Positions 55,314 through 64,000 of a DNA stretch of 64,000 nucleotides are shown here, piece after piece. The stretch covers positions 3,803,501-3,867,500 of the forward strand of contig NZ_CP090003.1 in the NCBI RefSeq assembly GCF_021390195.1, written 5' to 3'. The notes below the pieces were generated by a model. That model did no database searches. It worked only from the letters and a program-made list of their open reading frames with translations, and had not been told where the DNA came from. A program made the position numbers and the translations under genes. The number at the start of each line of letters is the position of its first letter. Positions within the stretch are counted from its first letter, which is position 1. Origin of the DNA: Flagellimonas sp. CMM7. GTDB lineage: Bacteria; Bacteroidota; Bacteroidia; Flavobacteriales; Flavobacteriaceae.

Positions 55314-56387
55314 GTGAAAAAGCTACTTTTAATTGCACTCTTTTTGAGTAATTTTTCATTTTCACTTGCCCAAGTAGAAAGGGACACCTTGTTGGTCGGC
55401 TATACATCGGCCGCTCCATTTATTATTCAAGAAGGAGAACTGTTGGAAGGTATCAATGTGTGGTTGTGGAAACGAGTGGCTGAACAACTGGACTTGGAAT
55501 ACAAAATGGTTCCCATGGATTTTTCCAAGATGTTAGATTCCTTAAAACAGGGAAATATTGATGTTAGTATTAATCCGTTGACCATCACGGGAAAACGCAG
55601 TAAACATATAGAGTTTACGCATTCTTTTTTTGCTTCTCACTCCACAGTAGCTGTTGCTGAAACATCATCGATTCAGAAAATAAGGAGTTTTTTGGATGCT
55701 TTTTTACACATTAATTTTCTTAGGGGATTTCTGCTTCTCTTCTTTATATTACTCTTTTTCGGCACATTGATCTGGCTTTTTGAAAAACGGGGTAATTCCG
55801 AACATTTTCGACCAAACCTTAAAGGGATATGGGATGGCCTTTGGTGGTCTGTGGTAACCGTAACCACTGTAGGCTATGGGGACAAAGCACCCAAAACACG
55901 AATGGGTAAGATTGCGGCTTTGGGCTTAATGTTTAGCGGTCTTCTGTTTGTTTCTGGGCTTACAGCTAGTATAGCATCCAGCCTTACTGTAAATCAATTA
56001 TCAAATAATTCTGATAGTTTCAGTGCTTTTAAAGAACGTAAAGTGGGTACGGTAAATAGTTCAAGTGCCAATGATTTTCTAAAAGTTCATTTTTTTAAAA
56101 AGATTTCCCTTTATGATAGTGTTATTTCAGGGTTATCGGATCTAAAAGAGGAAAAAATTGATGCTTTTATTTATGATGAACCTATTTTGCAATATCGAAT
56201 TAAAAAAGATTCTACTTTAAACGGATTGGAATTGTTGCCTATTAAATTTGATGTTCAGTTTTATGCCTTCGGAATTGTAAAAAACAATATTGAGCTAGAG
56301 CAAAAAATATCACAGGCCATTTTAGAAATAATGGAGACCCAAGAGTGGGGAGTAGTACTTGCCGAATACGGATTGAGCGAGATATGA
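55314..56387 (+). CDS. GluR0-like ligand-gated potassium channel
   Basis: This 357-residue protein has a signal peptide of about 20 residues, then a split periplasmic substrate-binding domain (about 22-125 and 232-357). Between the two parts lie a transmembrane helix (about 137-156, FLRGFLLLFFILLFFGTLIW), a pore loop with the potassium selectivity filter TVGYGD at 185-190, and a final helix (about 200-222). This is the layout of bacterial ionotropic glutamate receptors such as cyanobacterial GluR0. The start is GTG at 55314. The ligand is likely an amino acid; the IDVSINPLTIT and FIYDEPI segments line the expected pocket. It follows the repressor by 60 bases. Confidence 0.9.
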   Translation: MKKLLLIALFLSNFSFSLAQVERDTLLVGYTSAAPFIIQEGELLEGINVWLWKRVAEQLDLEYKMVPMDFSKMLDSLKQGNIDVSINPLTITGKRSKHIEFTHSFFASHSTVAVAETSSIQKIRSFLDAFLHINFLRGFLLLFFILLFFGTLIWLFEKRGNSEHFRPNLKGIWDGLWWSVVTVTTVGYGDKAPKTRMGKIAALGLMFSGLLFVSGLTASIASSLTVNQLSNNSDSFSAFKERKVGTVNSSSANDFLKVHFFKKISLYDSVISGLSDLKEEKIDAFIYDEPILQYRIKKDSTLNGLELLPIKFDVQFYAFGIVKNNIELEQKISQAILEIMETQEWGVVLAEYGLSEI

Positions 56388-56393
56388 TTGAAA

Positions 56394-57083
56394 TTAATTA
56401 TACCCCTTAATAGCTCCCATACCCAGGGTTAAAGGACCTAATTGATGGTATTGAGGCAGATATGCTCCGCTTTCCATCACTTTCCAATCGTCCCAGGTAG
56501 CTTCAATTCCACCGATAGGTATAATTTTCACCCACATTTTAAAACTATTGGGAAATCCATCAGGGTTTAATCTCCAGAGGTAATGATCGCCAGGGGTAGT
56601 GCCACCTTTTGAATAGGAAACCAACAGACCTGATGAACCATCATCCAGTGCCACGATACTTCGTTTTGTACCTGCATCAAACACTTTATAAGGCGCTACC
56701 AACCAAAAGGAATCATTGTTGAACATTTTTAGAGCTTTCGCAACAGCTTTATTTTCTTTTTGATGCGAAATACGCTTTCCTGATTTGGTGACCTTACTAT
56801 TTTTAGTATCAACCAGATTTAATAGTACTACATAATCATCCCATTTTACTTCAACAACACCATTTTCTTTATCCCATTTATATTGATTTGCACCGTTTCT
56901 GTATGTCCATTCAATATATTGGGTATCCTTATATTTTTGATAATGGAGTGCGTTCAGCATCTTATGCGCAAGGGTATCCGCTTCGGCGTTTGAGTTTCCT
57001 TTTGGTAAGGGTTCGTGTATGATCCATGCGAACAGTAGTAGCCCTAAAACTAGAATGCTTAAAAGTTTTATGGCACGTTTCAT
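56394..57083 (-). CDS. Conserved protein with N-terminal anchor, unknown function
   Basis: This 229-residue protein has one N-terminal hydrophobic segment (about 5-24, LLSILVLGLLLFAWII) and a beta-rich exported domain. The QYIEWTYRNGANQYKWD segment and the repeated WD/WR turns suggest an outer-envelope binding domain, but no family is recognised. Its ATG overlaps the ATP-grasp stop by one base, so it is coupled to that gene. Confidence 0.75.
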   Translation of the reverse strand: MKRAIKLLSILVLGLLLFAWIIHEPLPKGNSNAEADTLAHKMLNALHYQKYKDTQYIEWTYRNGANQYKWDKENGVVEVKWDDYVVLLNLVDTKNSKVTKSGKRISHQKENKAVAKALKMFNNDSFWLVAPYKVFDAGTKRSIVALDDGSSGLLVSYSKGGTTPGDHYLWRLNPDGFPNSFKMWVKIIPIGGIEATWDDWKVMESGAYLPQYHQLGPLTLGMGAIKGYN

Positions 57084-57997
57084 TAAAAAAGACTTTCTTT
57101 TATGCAGGTAGCTAGGCTATCTGCTGCTTTGGGAAAAAGTCTGAACCAAAGCTCGGGTTCAAAAATTTCTAGTTCCGCCAAGGCCCAATTACCATCATTG
57201 TCTTTAAAAATATCCACACGTGCGTAAATTGGAGGCTCTGGGGCCGCTAAAACCACTTCTTCAGCAAAATCGATTTCTTCTTGCGAGGGTGTATACTCTT
57301 GAACGCTACCACCAAAATCATCCTGTACCCTAAAATCTCCAGGTTTGGCAACCTTTAAAACGGCATTGGCGAACTTCCCATTGAATACCATCATAGATAT
57401 TTCACCTTGTTCCACAATGTTTTGTTGAAACTCTTGCAACATCATTGCTTCTTGTGCTATCAATTCTTGAAATAGGATTTCATATTGACTGATTTCTTCT
57501 GGCTTGATTTTATAAGTATGTCTTGCGCCACCAGAAAGACAGGGTTTTAGAACAAGATTTTTTGGGCGGAAACCGTGTTTCTCAATCGCATGCTCATATG
57601 TTTGTTTTAGACTGGTTGCCGTCCCTTTTTCAATAAATAAGGTTCGAGGAATGGTCACTCCAGCATCAGCCATGTCCTGCATATAATGCTTGTCTATATT
57701 CCAGTTGATTAAACTTTCAGAGTTAATGAGTTGTGTCTTGTTAGATACATCATTGAGCCAAAGGGAGAATTCTGGAAAGCGCTCAAAGCAATCCCATGTG
57801 CTTCTGAACAAAGCATATTTGGTAGTTGTCCAATCAAATTCAGGATCATCCCAAGACTTTCTTGCTACCTTAAGTCCATTGCTTTTCAAAGCATCTGAAA
57901 CCAGTCCATCTTCTAATAAAACATTGTCAATTGATTTGCTCGTGGTTTCTGGATCTATAAACCTTCGGTCTGTGAGAATTACAACATCATAGGTCAT
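57083..57997 (-). CDS. ATP-grasp family ligase
   Basis: This 304-residue protein has the ATP-grasp fold. The nucleotide-binding lysine region is PKNLVLKPCLSGGARHTYK, and QEAMMLQEFQQN and the metal-binding LAELEIFEPELW segments are present. ATP-grasp enzymes join a carboxylate to an amine or thiol. The family of this one is near cycloserine-biosynthesis DcsG and glutathione-synthase-like proteins, but the substrate is unknown. It lies 11 bases from the gamma-glutamyltransferase gene and overlaps the next gene by one base. Confidence 0.85.
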   Translation of the reverse strand: MTYDVVILTDRRFIDPETTSKSIDNVLLEDGLVSDALKSNGLKVARKSWDDPEFDWTTTKYALFRSTWDCFERFPEFSLWLNDVSNKTQLINSESLINWNIDKHYMQDMADAGVTIPRTLFIEKGTATSLKQTYEHAIEKHGFRPKNLVLKPCLSGGARHTYKIKPEEISQYEILFQELIAQEAMMLQEFQQNIVEQGEISMMVFNGKFANAVLKVAKPGDFRVQDDFGGSVQEYTPSQEEIDFAEEVVLAAPEPPIYARVDIFKDNDGNWALAELEIFEPELWFRLFPKAADSLATCIKESLF

Positions 57998-58008
57998 TGC
58001 TGTCCAAA

Positions 58009-59691
58009 TTAATATCCAACTGCAGTATCATCACCTCTTTTGTCAGCACCACCTTCCAGTTTTCCATCTTTCAGCACTCGTATAGCATCCACTTTTCCAA
58101 TAATTCGGTTTCTCCCTTCATATATGGAGTACCCTTTTTCTTTAAGGTTTGATTTTAGTTCTTCTGAAAAACCTTCTTCTTCGAATATTACAACATCTGG
58201 TAACCACTGATGATGAAAACGTGGCGCATTTACGGCCTCTTGCATGCTTAAATTATGCTCATAAACATTAAGAATGGTTTGCGCTACCGCGGTTATTATA
58301 GTGGAACCGCCAGGAGTACCTACCACCATATAAAGTTTTCCATCCTTTTCTACCAAAGTTGGAGTCATGCTACTTAACATACGTTTTTCTGGTGCTATGC
58401 TGTTTGCCTCTGCGCCAATTAAACCGAACATATTTGGAACACCGGCTTTGGAACTAAAATCGTCCATCTCATTATTTAAAAAGAAGCCCAGTTCTTTAGA
58501 ATATAATTTAGACCCGTAACCACCATTCAATGTAGTTGTAGCGGAAATGGCATTCCCCTTATCATCAACAATGGAGTAGTGGGTAGTCTCCATACTTTCT
58601 ACGATTTCAATTTCACCATGTCCAACATCTGATGACGGCGTAGCTTTATCAAAAGAAAAATCTTGCATTCGTTCCTGTAGATAGGCATCACTTAAAAGAA
58701 CATCCATTGGAATATCAGCAAAGTCAGGGTCTCCCAAAAAATAATTGCGATCTGCGTAGGCACGTCTTGCCGCTTCAGTAAACAATTGAATGGATTTAGT
58801 GGAGTTATGTCCAAATTTTGAAATATCATGAGGTTCAATCATCTTAAAGATTTGATTGATGGTGACGCCTCCGCTGCTTGGCGGGCTCATGGAAATAACA
58901 CGTAAATCCTTATAGTTGAAAATTACGGGCTGACGCCATTTGGCTTCATATTTTTCTAAATCTTCCGTAGTAATAAAACCACCCTTCTCCTGTATGAATG
59001 CCGCTAGCTTTTCAGCTACTTCACCCTTATAAAAACCATCCCTGCCATTTTCCAATATTTTTTCCAAGGTTGATGCCAGTGCTGGATATTTAATAGTATC
59101 TCCTTTTACAAAGTTGGCTGCAAACTTGGTGCTGTCTCCATTTACTTGAATAAAACGCTCTTTATAGCTTTCTAGTCTTTTTGCCTGTTTTTCGGTAACT
59201 ACAACACCTTTTTTTGCCAATTTAATCACAGGTGTTAGGATGTCCGAAAGCGGTAATGAACCAAACTTTTTGTGAACTTCAATAACTCCGGCTACGGTCC
59301 CTGGCACTCCTACAGCGGTAGCTCCAACAGTACTCATGTCTGGTATTACATTGCCTAAGGAGTCCAAATACATATCTCTATGTGCTGATAGGGGAGCTTT
59401 TTCTCTGTAATCTAAACCTCCAACATCTCCATTGTTTTTTCGGTAGACCATAAAACCACCACCACCTAGGTTACCGGCAAAAGGGTAGGCAACTGCTAAG
59501 GCCAATTCTGTTGCAACCATGGCATCAAAGGCATTCCCTCCATTTTGCATGATTTCTGAGCCTATTTTGGAAGCTTCTTCTCTGGCAGAAACTACCATTG
59601 CTTTTTCGGTTACTAATCCAGTTGGGAGTGCAGGTTGTTGTTTACAGTTTAGGAATAAAAGAAAAGGGATAGCAAGTATTATTCTTCGCAT
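58009..59691 (-). CDS. ggt: Gamma-glutamyltransferase (gamma-glutamyltranspeptidase)
   Basis: This 560-residue Ntn hydrolase transfers or hydrolyses gamma-glutamyl groups from glutathione and similar amides. The self-cleavage threonine lies in METTHYSIVD, with the following GNAISATTTLNGGYGS segment. The N-terminal FLNCKQQPALP region is a lipoprotein-type signal (C16). The small subunit follows the threonine (residue about 375). It starts 13 bases inside the acpH gene and is followed by the ATP-grasp gene, a likely operon. Confidence 0.92.
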   Translation of the reverse strand: MRRIILAIPFLLFLNCKQQPALPTGLVTEKAMVVSAREEASKIGSEIMQNGGNAFDAMVATELALAVAYPFAGNLGGGGFMVYRKNNGDVGGLDYREKAPLSAHRDMYLDSLGNVIPDMSTVGATAVGVPGTVAGVIEVHKKFGSLPLSDILTPVIKLAKKGVVVTEKQAKRLESYKERFIQVNGDSTKFAANFVKGDTIKYPALASTLEKILENGRDGFYKGEVAEKLAAFIQEKGGFITTEDLEKYEAKWRQPVIFNYKDLRVISMSPPSSGGVTINQIFKMIEPHDISKFGHNSTKSIQLFTEAARRAYADRNYFLGDPDFADIPMDVLLSDAYLQERMQDFSFDKATPSSDVGHGEIEIVESMETTHYSIVDDKGNAISATTTLNGGYGSKLYSKELGFFLNNEMDDFSSKAGVPNMFGLIGAEANSIAPEKRMLSSMTPTLVEKDGKLYMVVGTPGGSTIITAVAQTILNVYEHNLSMQEAVNAPRFHHQWLPDVVIFEEEGFSEELKSNLKEKGYSIYEGRNRIIGKVDAIRVLKDGKLEGGADKRGDDTAVGY

Positions 59692-60272
59692 AGGGAATTA
59701 TATTTTTGTTGGGAAAAGGTAATCAATTCTTCAAAAAAAAGAGTAAACTCATTTTCAAAAGCACTATAATGCTCCTCTAAATCTAAAATGGCAAAATTCA
59801 TTTTTGATTTGTTTTTGGTTCTTCTGTTCATTCCCGCAAGCACTTTTGAGATACCATCTAAACCCGCATAGCTCAATAACCAGTTATCCGTAATCATATA
59901 GGGCATCATACGCTGGGTTGCCAGCGGCAAAACACTATAGTTGTCTTCCAGCAAATCATAGAAGTTTTCAATAAATTCTTCCAGCGGTATTTTAGAATAG
60001 TTTTGCCAGTTTTTGGCTAAAAAGTGATCATAAAAAATATCGACAATAACCCTACTGTAGTGACTGTAGTTTTTATGGAGTCGTTTGCTGCTCTGTTTTG
60101 CAATAGGATGAGAATCTGTAAAGGTATCTATCTCTCTGTGCAATAAAATTCCTTTTTGAATGCGTTCTGGAAAGTGTTTAAACTTGTTTCCACGAATATG
60201 ATCAGCAAAAAAATTACCAAGGGTAATTTCCGGATCATCAAAAGACAAATAGATATGTGCCAAGAAATTCAT
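59679..60272 (-). CDS. acpH: Acyl carrier protein phosphodiesterase
   Basis: This 197-residue AcpH (DUF479) protein has the family start MNFLAHIYLSFDDPEITLGNF and the LHREIDTFTDSHP segment with metal-binding histidine and aspartates. It removes phosphopantetheine from holo-ACP. It is the first gene of the acpH-ggt-ATP-grasp group; its last 13 bases overlap the ggt start. Confidence 0.88.
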   Translation of the reverse strand: MNFLAHIYLSFDDPEITLGNFFADHIRGNKFKHFPERIQKGILLHREIDTFTDSHPIAKQSSKRLHKNYSHYSRVIVDIFYDHFLAKNWQNYSKIPLEEFIENFYDLLEDNYSVLPLATQRMMPYMITDNWLLSYAGLDGISKVLAGMNRRTKNKSKMNFAILDLEEHYSAFENEFTLFFEELITFSQQKYNSLCEE

Positions 60273-60335
60273 TACTGTAATTTTCTTTTCTGATGAAATT
60301 TACAAATTCGAAACATGGAAAAGCAAATACCCGTT

Positions 60336-60343
60336 TATATTTG
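60336..60343 (+). promoter_or_regulatory. -7 box of glmM
   Basis: TATATTTG lies 20 bases upstream of the ATG at 60364 and exactly matches TAnnTTTG. The -33 TTG is not evident. Confidence 0.55.
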
Positions 60344-60363
60344 CAAAAACTTTTTTAACAATT

Positions 60364-61755
60364 ATGACGCTTATAAAATCAATTTCTGGAATACGTGGTA
60401 CTATAGGAGGAACTACAAATGATAACTTAACCCCAATAGATGCTGTAAAATTTGCCGCTGCCTATGGAACATGGTTAAAAGATTATGCTGGAAAAGAGAA
60501 ATTGACCGTTGTTATTGGAAGAGATGCACGCCTGTCTGGAGAAATGATTCAGAATTTAGTGGTGTCAACTCTTGTTGGCCTTGGAATTGATGTAGTTGAT
60601 TTAGGATTGTCCACTACACCCACTGTTGAAATTGCAGTTCCTTTAGAAAAAGCGGATGGAGGTATTATACTTACCGCAAGCCATAACCCCAAACAATGGA
60701 ATGCGTTAAAATTGCTAAATGAAAAAGGGGAGTTTTTAGATGCGAAACAGGGGGCTATTATTCTAGAGTTGGCAGAAAAAGAGGATTTTAACTTTGCTGA
60801 AGTAGATGATTTAGGTAAAATCATTAGGAACGATTCTTATATCGATATCCATATTGATGAAGTTTTGGAACTTCCCTTGGTAGATAAAGAAGTGATAAAA
60901 AAAGCTGGTTTTAAAGTAGTGGTTGATGGTGTTAATTCTACAGGAGGAATTGCCATTCCCAAATTATTGGAAGAATTAGGGGTAGAGGTGATAAAGTTGT
61001 ATTGCGACCCTACTGGGCATTTTCCGCATAACCCGGAGCCTTTAAAGGAACACTTGGGTGATATCTGTAAGTTGGTTGTTGAAGAACAAGCAGACTTTGG
61101 AATCGTTGTAGATCCAGATGTTGATAGGTTGGCTTTTATTAGCAATGACGGGGAAATGTTTGGTGAAGAATACACTTTGGTTGCATGTGCTGATTATGTG
61201 TTGGGAAAAACAAAGGGCAATACGGTTTCTAATCTGTCTTCCTCAAGAGCACTTCGTGATATTACTGAAAAACATGGTGGAACCTATGAAGCAGCGGCAG
61301 TTGGTGAAGTAAATGTTGTCACCAAAATGAAAGCTAACAATGCAATTATTGGTGGTGAAGGTAACGGAGGAATAATTTACCCTGAAAGTCATTATGGACG
61401 TGATTCTTTAGTAGGGATAGCATTGTTTTTAATGTTAATGGCGGAAAAAGGAGGTACAGTTGCCGAGCTTAGGGCAAGTTACCCTAGCTATTTTATGAGC
61501 AAAAAGAAAATTCAGTTGACACCAGAGTTAGATGTGGATGCACTATTGGAAGCCATGCATGATAAATATAAAAATGAACAGGTATCAATTATTGACGGAG
61601 TGAAAATTGATTTTCCTGAAAATTGGGTTCACCTTCGCAAGTCCAACACCGAACCTATTATCCGTATCTATACCGAAGCTAAAAGTCAGCAAGCAGCAAA
61701 TGACCTTGCAGACAGAATCATTGATGAGATTAAAGAGGTAGCTGGATTAAAATAA
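60364..61755 (+). CDS. glmM: Phosphoglucosamine mutase
   Basis: GlmM interconverts glucosamine-6-phosphate and glucosamine-1-phosphate, on the way to UDP-GlcNAc and peptidoglycan. The 463 residues have the phosphoserine loop TASHNPKQWNALK (about 101-113), the metal loop DPDVDRLAF (about 245), the GEGNGGIIYPE sugar-binding segment and the LRKSNTEPIIRIY phosphate-binding C-terminus. A related phosphomannomutase could look similar, but the length and motifs favour GlmM. Confidence 0.9.
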   Translation: MTLIKSISGIRGTIGGTTNDNLTPIDAVKFAAAYGTWLKDYAGKEKLTVVIGRDARLSGEMIQNLVVSTLVGLGIDVVDLGLSTTPTVEIAVPLEKADGGIILTASHNPKQWNALKLLNEKGEFLDAKQGAIILELAEKEDFNFAEVDDLGKIIRNDSYIDIHIDEVLELPLVDKEVIKKAGFKVVVDGVNSTGGIAIPKLLEELGVEVIKLYCDPTGHFPHNPEPLKEHLGDICKLVVEEQADFGIVVDPDVDRLAFISNDGEMFGEEYTLVACADYVLGKTKGNTVSNLSSSRALRDITEKHGGTYEAAAVGEVNVVTKMKANNAIIGGEGNGGIIYPESHYGRDSLVGIALFLMLMAEKGGTVAELRASYPSYFMSKKKIQLTPELDVDALLEAMHDKYKNEQVSIIDGVKIDFPENWVHLRKSNTEPIIRIYTEAKSQQAANDLADRIIDEIKEVAGLK

Positions 61756-61757
61756 CC

Positions 61758-62291
61758 TCAATCATTCAATTCGTAGATGATATCTTGACTGTTGAATTCA
61801 GCAGCATCAATATTGATTCTTTTATCAGAATCAAGCCATAATTTCCAAACGCCGTTTTCTTTTTTTAATCCGACATTAAAAAGGCCATAACCTCTAACCA
61901 CTAAGTCAGGATCATCTTTTCGTTTGGAACTAAAACGGTAATACCCTGTTTGGTATGCCAATTCCTCTTTTTCATCGATGGCGGTAGTTAAAATGGTAAA
62001 AGCTATTCCCAAACGGTCATCGCGTTGCTTCATGTCGTCCAAAAAACCTCCAAAATTATCCATGTAGCTTTGTCCGTTTTCCACGATATTCTGATCTAAA
62101 TAGATTCTGACAATATCTGGTGAATGGATAGATCTCAGTTTTTTTGAATCTAAATTGGCATATGCTTCCATAAACGGAATCCAAATATCTTTTTTGATAG
62201 CGGTCATGGTCTCTTTAGAAATCTCCCTGGTTTCTTGCCCCATGGATAATCCAAAAAAGCATAAAGCAATTAGAGCGAACAGTTGTTTCAT
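61758..62291 (-). CDS. Secreted NTF2-like protein
   Basis: This 177-residue protein has a signal peptide ending SMGQ (about 19) and an NTF2-like/SnoaL-type domain (FMEAYANLDSKKLRSIHSPDIV, ending NGVWKLWLDSDKRI). Such proteins often bind or rearrange small ligands, and the substrate is unknown. It converges on glmM with 2 bases between stops. Confidence 0.8.
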   Translation of the reverse strand: MKQLFALIALCFFGLSMGQETREISKETMTAIKKDIWIPFMEAYANLDSKKLRSIHSPDIVRIYLDQNIVENGQSYMDNFGGFLDDMKQRDDRLGIAFTILTTAIDEKEELAYQTGYYRFSSKRKDDPDLVVRGYGLFNVGLKKENGVWKLWLDSDKRINIDAAEFNSQDIIYELND

Positions 62292-62378
62292 CGTTTCATT
62301 TTTTGATTGTGATATAATTTAGGAAACAATAGATAAAGGAAACTGATTTTAAGAAAAGTTTATGTCATTTGCTTTTTA

Positions 62379-63560
62379 CTAAGGGAGTAATCCATTTTTC
62401 CAATACACTATTTCGCCGTTATACAATGCATCCAATCCCATTTGAACGCATATTGCAGCTTTTGCTCCGGTAATTACATTGGATTTAGGTAGGGAATTAT
62501 GAAATACACTATCCCTAAAATCGAGCAACGCCTGTTTACTTGGATCCAAATGCTCGACTTCTATGGGAATCCCTTTTTCTTGATCCCATTTTACAGTAGC
62601 TCCAGAAACCCCATCAACCTCGCCGATTTCTTTAGTGGTTTCATTCTTTTCCGGATAAAACCAGGCTTTGGTATAGTCAATTGTAATAGTACCCTTATCT
62701 CCAAAAACCTTAATAAGGTAATCATCTTTTGAATTACTGGTTAAGCATGTGAATTTGGCTCGGACTCCATCAGGATAGCTATAGATCATGTGAACATTAT
62801 CTAGAGTTTCCCTTCCATCTTTCCAATAATCTATTCCACCATCACCCATAACTTGGGTGGGAACTGCATTTAGAACCCAATTGCTAAAGTCTAATTGATG
62901 GGAGCAGAGCTCTGCCAAAAGTCCACCAGAAAACTCGCGATACATTCGCCAATTAATAGCTCTTTCATGCTCTGGGTTTTGTACTGGTCTTCGCCAGTTA
63001 CCATTTCGGTTCCATTGACATTCTATCGCGGTGATCTTTCCAATTTTTCCATTTTGAATTAAGTCAACAAGGTGCGTGTACAATCTGGAACTATGATACT
63101 GGTGTCCGGTTTGGAATATTTTTTTGGATTTTGAGGCATTTTCCACCAATTCTTTGATTGCAGGATATCCTTTCACCATGGTCTTTTCACAATACACATG
63201 TTTTCCCGCATCTAGAGAATCAATAGCAATTTTATTGTGGGTGCTGAATGGCGTTGCGATTAGAACTGCATCGATATCCTTATTATCTAAAAGTTCCCTA
63301 TAATCTGAATACCCTTTTGCCTTACCTTGAATTTTTTCTAACCCACTTTGCAATCTAAATGGAAGAACATCGGCACAGGCACCAACACGCATACCTTCAA
63401 TTTCATTGATTATAGGAATAAACCCGCCGCCTCGATCTCCGGTTCCTATAACACCTATATTGAGTACATCATTCTTAGATGGGCGCAGTGCACTGGCATT
63501 TATAGTGGATATTCCGGCTGCAACTATACCAGTTTTTGCAACAAAATCTCTTCGCTTCAT
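62379..63560 (-). CDS. Gfo/Idh/MocA-family oxidoreductase with Tat signal
   Basis: This 393-residue NAD(P)-dependent sugar oxidoreductase starts with a twin-arginine signal (MKRRDFVAKTGIVAAG). The Rossmann loop GVIGTGDRGGGF, the EKT motif (CEKTMVKGYPAIKELV) and the GGLLAELCSHQLDFSNW active-site histidine segment are typical of Gfo/Idh/MocA. An exported member that carries its cofactor inside is expected to act on a sugar or glycoside. It lies 3 bases from the related partial gene at the window edge. Confidence 0.92.
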   Translation of the reverse strand: MKRRDFVAKTGIVAAGISTINASALRPSKNDVLNIGVIGTGDRGGGFIPIINEIEGMRVGACADVLPFRLQSGLEKIQGKAKGYSDYRELLDNKDIDAVLIATPFSTHNKIAIDSLDAGKHVYCEKTMVKGYPAIKELVENASKSKKIFQTGHQYHSSRLYTHLVDLIQNGKIGKITAIECQWNRNGNWRRPVQNPEHERAINWRMYREFSGGLLAELCSHQLDFSNWVLNAVPTQVMGDGGIDYWKDGRETLDNVHMIYSYPDGVRAKFTCLTSNSKDDYLIKVFGDKGTITIDYTKAWFYPEKNETTKEIGEVDGVSGATVKWDQEKGIPIEVEHLDPSKQALLDFRDSVFHNSLPKSNVITGAKAAICVQMGLDALYNGEIVYWKNGLLP

Positions 63561-63563
63561 TTT

Positions 63564-64000
63564 TTATAGTTTAGGTTCCCAACCTTGCTCGTATTCTCTT
63601 TTCCAATTTTTCATAACGGCATCATCATTAAGCACTTCTCCCGTAGTCGTATCAATTTTCAAAGTGTGTCCCGCGTCCTGGGCCATATTGCCTAGATGGC
63701 ATAACATGGTAGAAACGCTAGCATCGTTAATATCTGCTTTTAAAGACTCATCCTTTCTTATGGCATTGAAAAAATTGGCAACATGGTCAACGTCCAACCC
63801 ACCTATGCCTTGTGTGTTTGTGGTTGCACTTTGAGATTTTTCAAACTGAAACTTCACAGGATTCCCACCTAAATCATAAAGCTTGTAAAAATTCCTGCTC
63901 AATTCAATACTTCCTTTGCTTCCGTAGATGGTTACACCCCTTCCAGGCCGTTCTGGTTTCATTATACCGCGACTATGCCCTGTCCACGTAATGAATTTAT
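63564..64000 (-). CDS. Gfo/Idh/MocA-family oxidoreductase, C-terminal part (5' partial)
   Basis: The frame is open to the right edge; bases 64000-63960 read KFITWTGHSRGI before MKPERPGRGVTIYGSKGSI. These 145 or so codons are the C-terminal region of a second oxidoreductase: the RGVTIYGSKGSIEL segment, and DVDHVANFFNAI. The internal ATG at 63962 is therefore not its start. The pair is likely co-transcribed and serves a sugar-processing step. Confidence 0.9.
   Translation of the reverse strand, partial: KFITWTGHSRGIMKPERPGRGVTIYGSKGSIELSRNFYKLYDLGGNPVKFQFEKSQSATTNTQGIGGLDVDHVANFFNAIRKDESLKADINDASVSTMLCHLGNMAQDAGHTLKIDTTTGEVLNDDAVMKNWKREYEQGWEPKL

Overview
The window looks like chromosomal DNA of a marine-type member of the Flavobacteriaceae (Bacteroidota). 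The support is AT-rich DNA, genes that mostly lack strong Shine-Dalgarno sites, -7 boxes of the TAnnTTTG type, many SusD-free secreted or lipoprotein genes, a single-chain alpha/beta 2-oxoacid dehydrogenase E1, DUF2911, and the paired putative DNA-repair families TIGR03915/TIGR03916. Genus cannot be fixed from the sequence alone. No rRNA, tRNA, CRISPR array, transposase, integrase or phage gene was seen.

Layout. 1-5584 is a plus-strand branched-chain amino acid operon: ilvB (5' end outside the window), a small SAM-dependent methyltransferase wedged between ilvB and ilvN, then ilvN, ilvC and ilvA. A GapN-type glyceraldehyde-3-phosphate dehydrogenase (5746-7335) and two small exported proteins separate it from the facing leuC-leuD-leuA/cimA-leuB operon (8778-13433, minus). 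13.8-31.9 kb holds housekeeping and envelope genes: DUF2911 protein, recG, a secreted M1 aminopeptidase with a patatin, an FMN glutamate-synthase-like protein with a secreted M20 amidohydrolase and a DsrE protein, a PcrA/UvrD helicase whose C-terminal tail is frameshifted, a Sua5/YciO protein, and two related coiled-coil OmpA-like proteins. 32-45.6 kb carries a glycosyltransferase, holA, DoxX, the fused E1, a remarkable M1-like domain fused to a beta-barrel, a LOG protein, uvrA and a nucleoside hydrolase.

45.6-51.4 kb is the accessory part: a PIN-like DUF4411 plus HTH-ImmA/IrrE pair, an amidohydrolase, a VOC lipoprotein, an AraC regulator and an NTF2-like protein. Their intergenic spacers share sequence, including an 82 percent identical 72-bp repeat, and this suggests cassette-like movement. 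51.4-55.3 kb is a DNA-repair cluster (AlkD-like protein, TIGR03915, a 50-residue ORF, TIGR03916 radical SAM) facing a LexA-like S24 repressor. Three 11-bp palindromes lie between the divergent promoters, which makes this a plausible local damage-response switch. Next to it is a GluR0-like ligand-gated potassium channel.

56.4-64 kb holds an acpH-ggt-ATP-grasp-hypothetical operon, glmM, an NTF2-like secreted protein and two tandem Gfo/Idh/MocA oxidoreductases, the last cut by the window edge. The best candidates for something not well described are the S24/palindrome repair switch, the inactive peptidase-beta-barrel protein, the repeat-bounded accessory cassettes and the methyltransferase inside the ilv operon.
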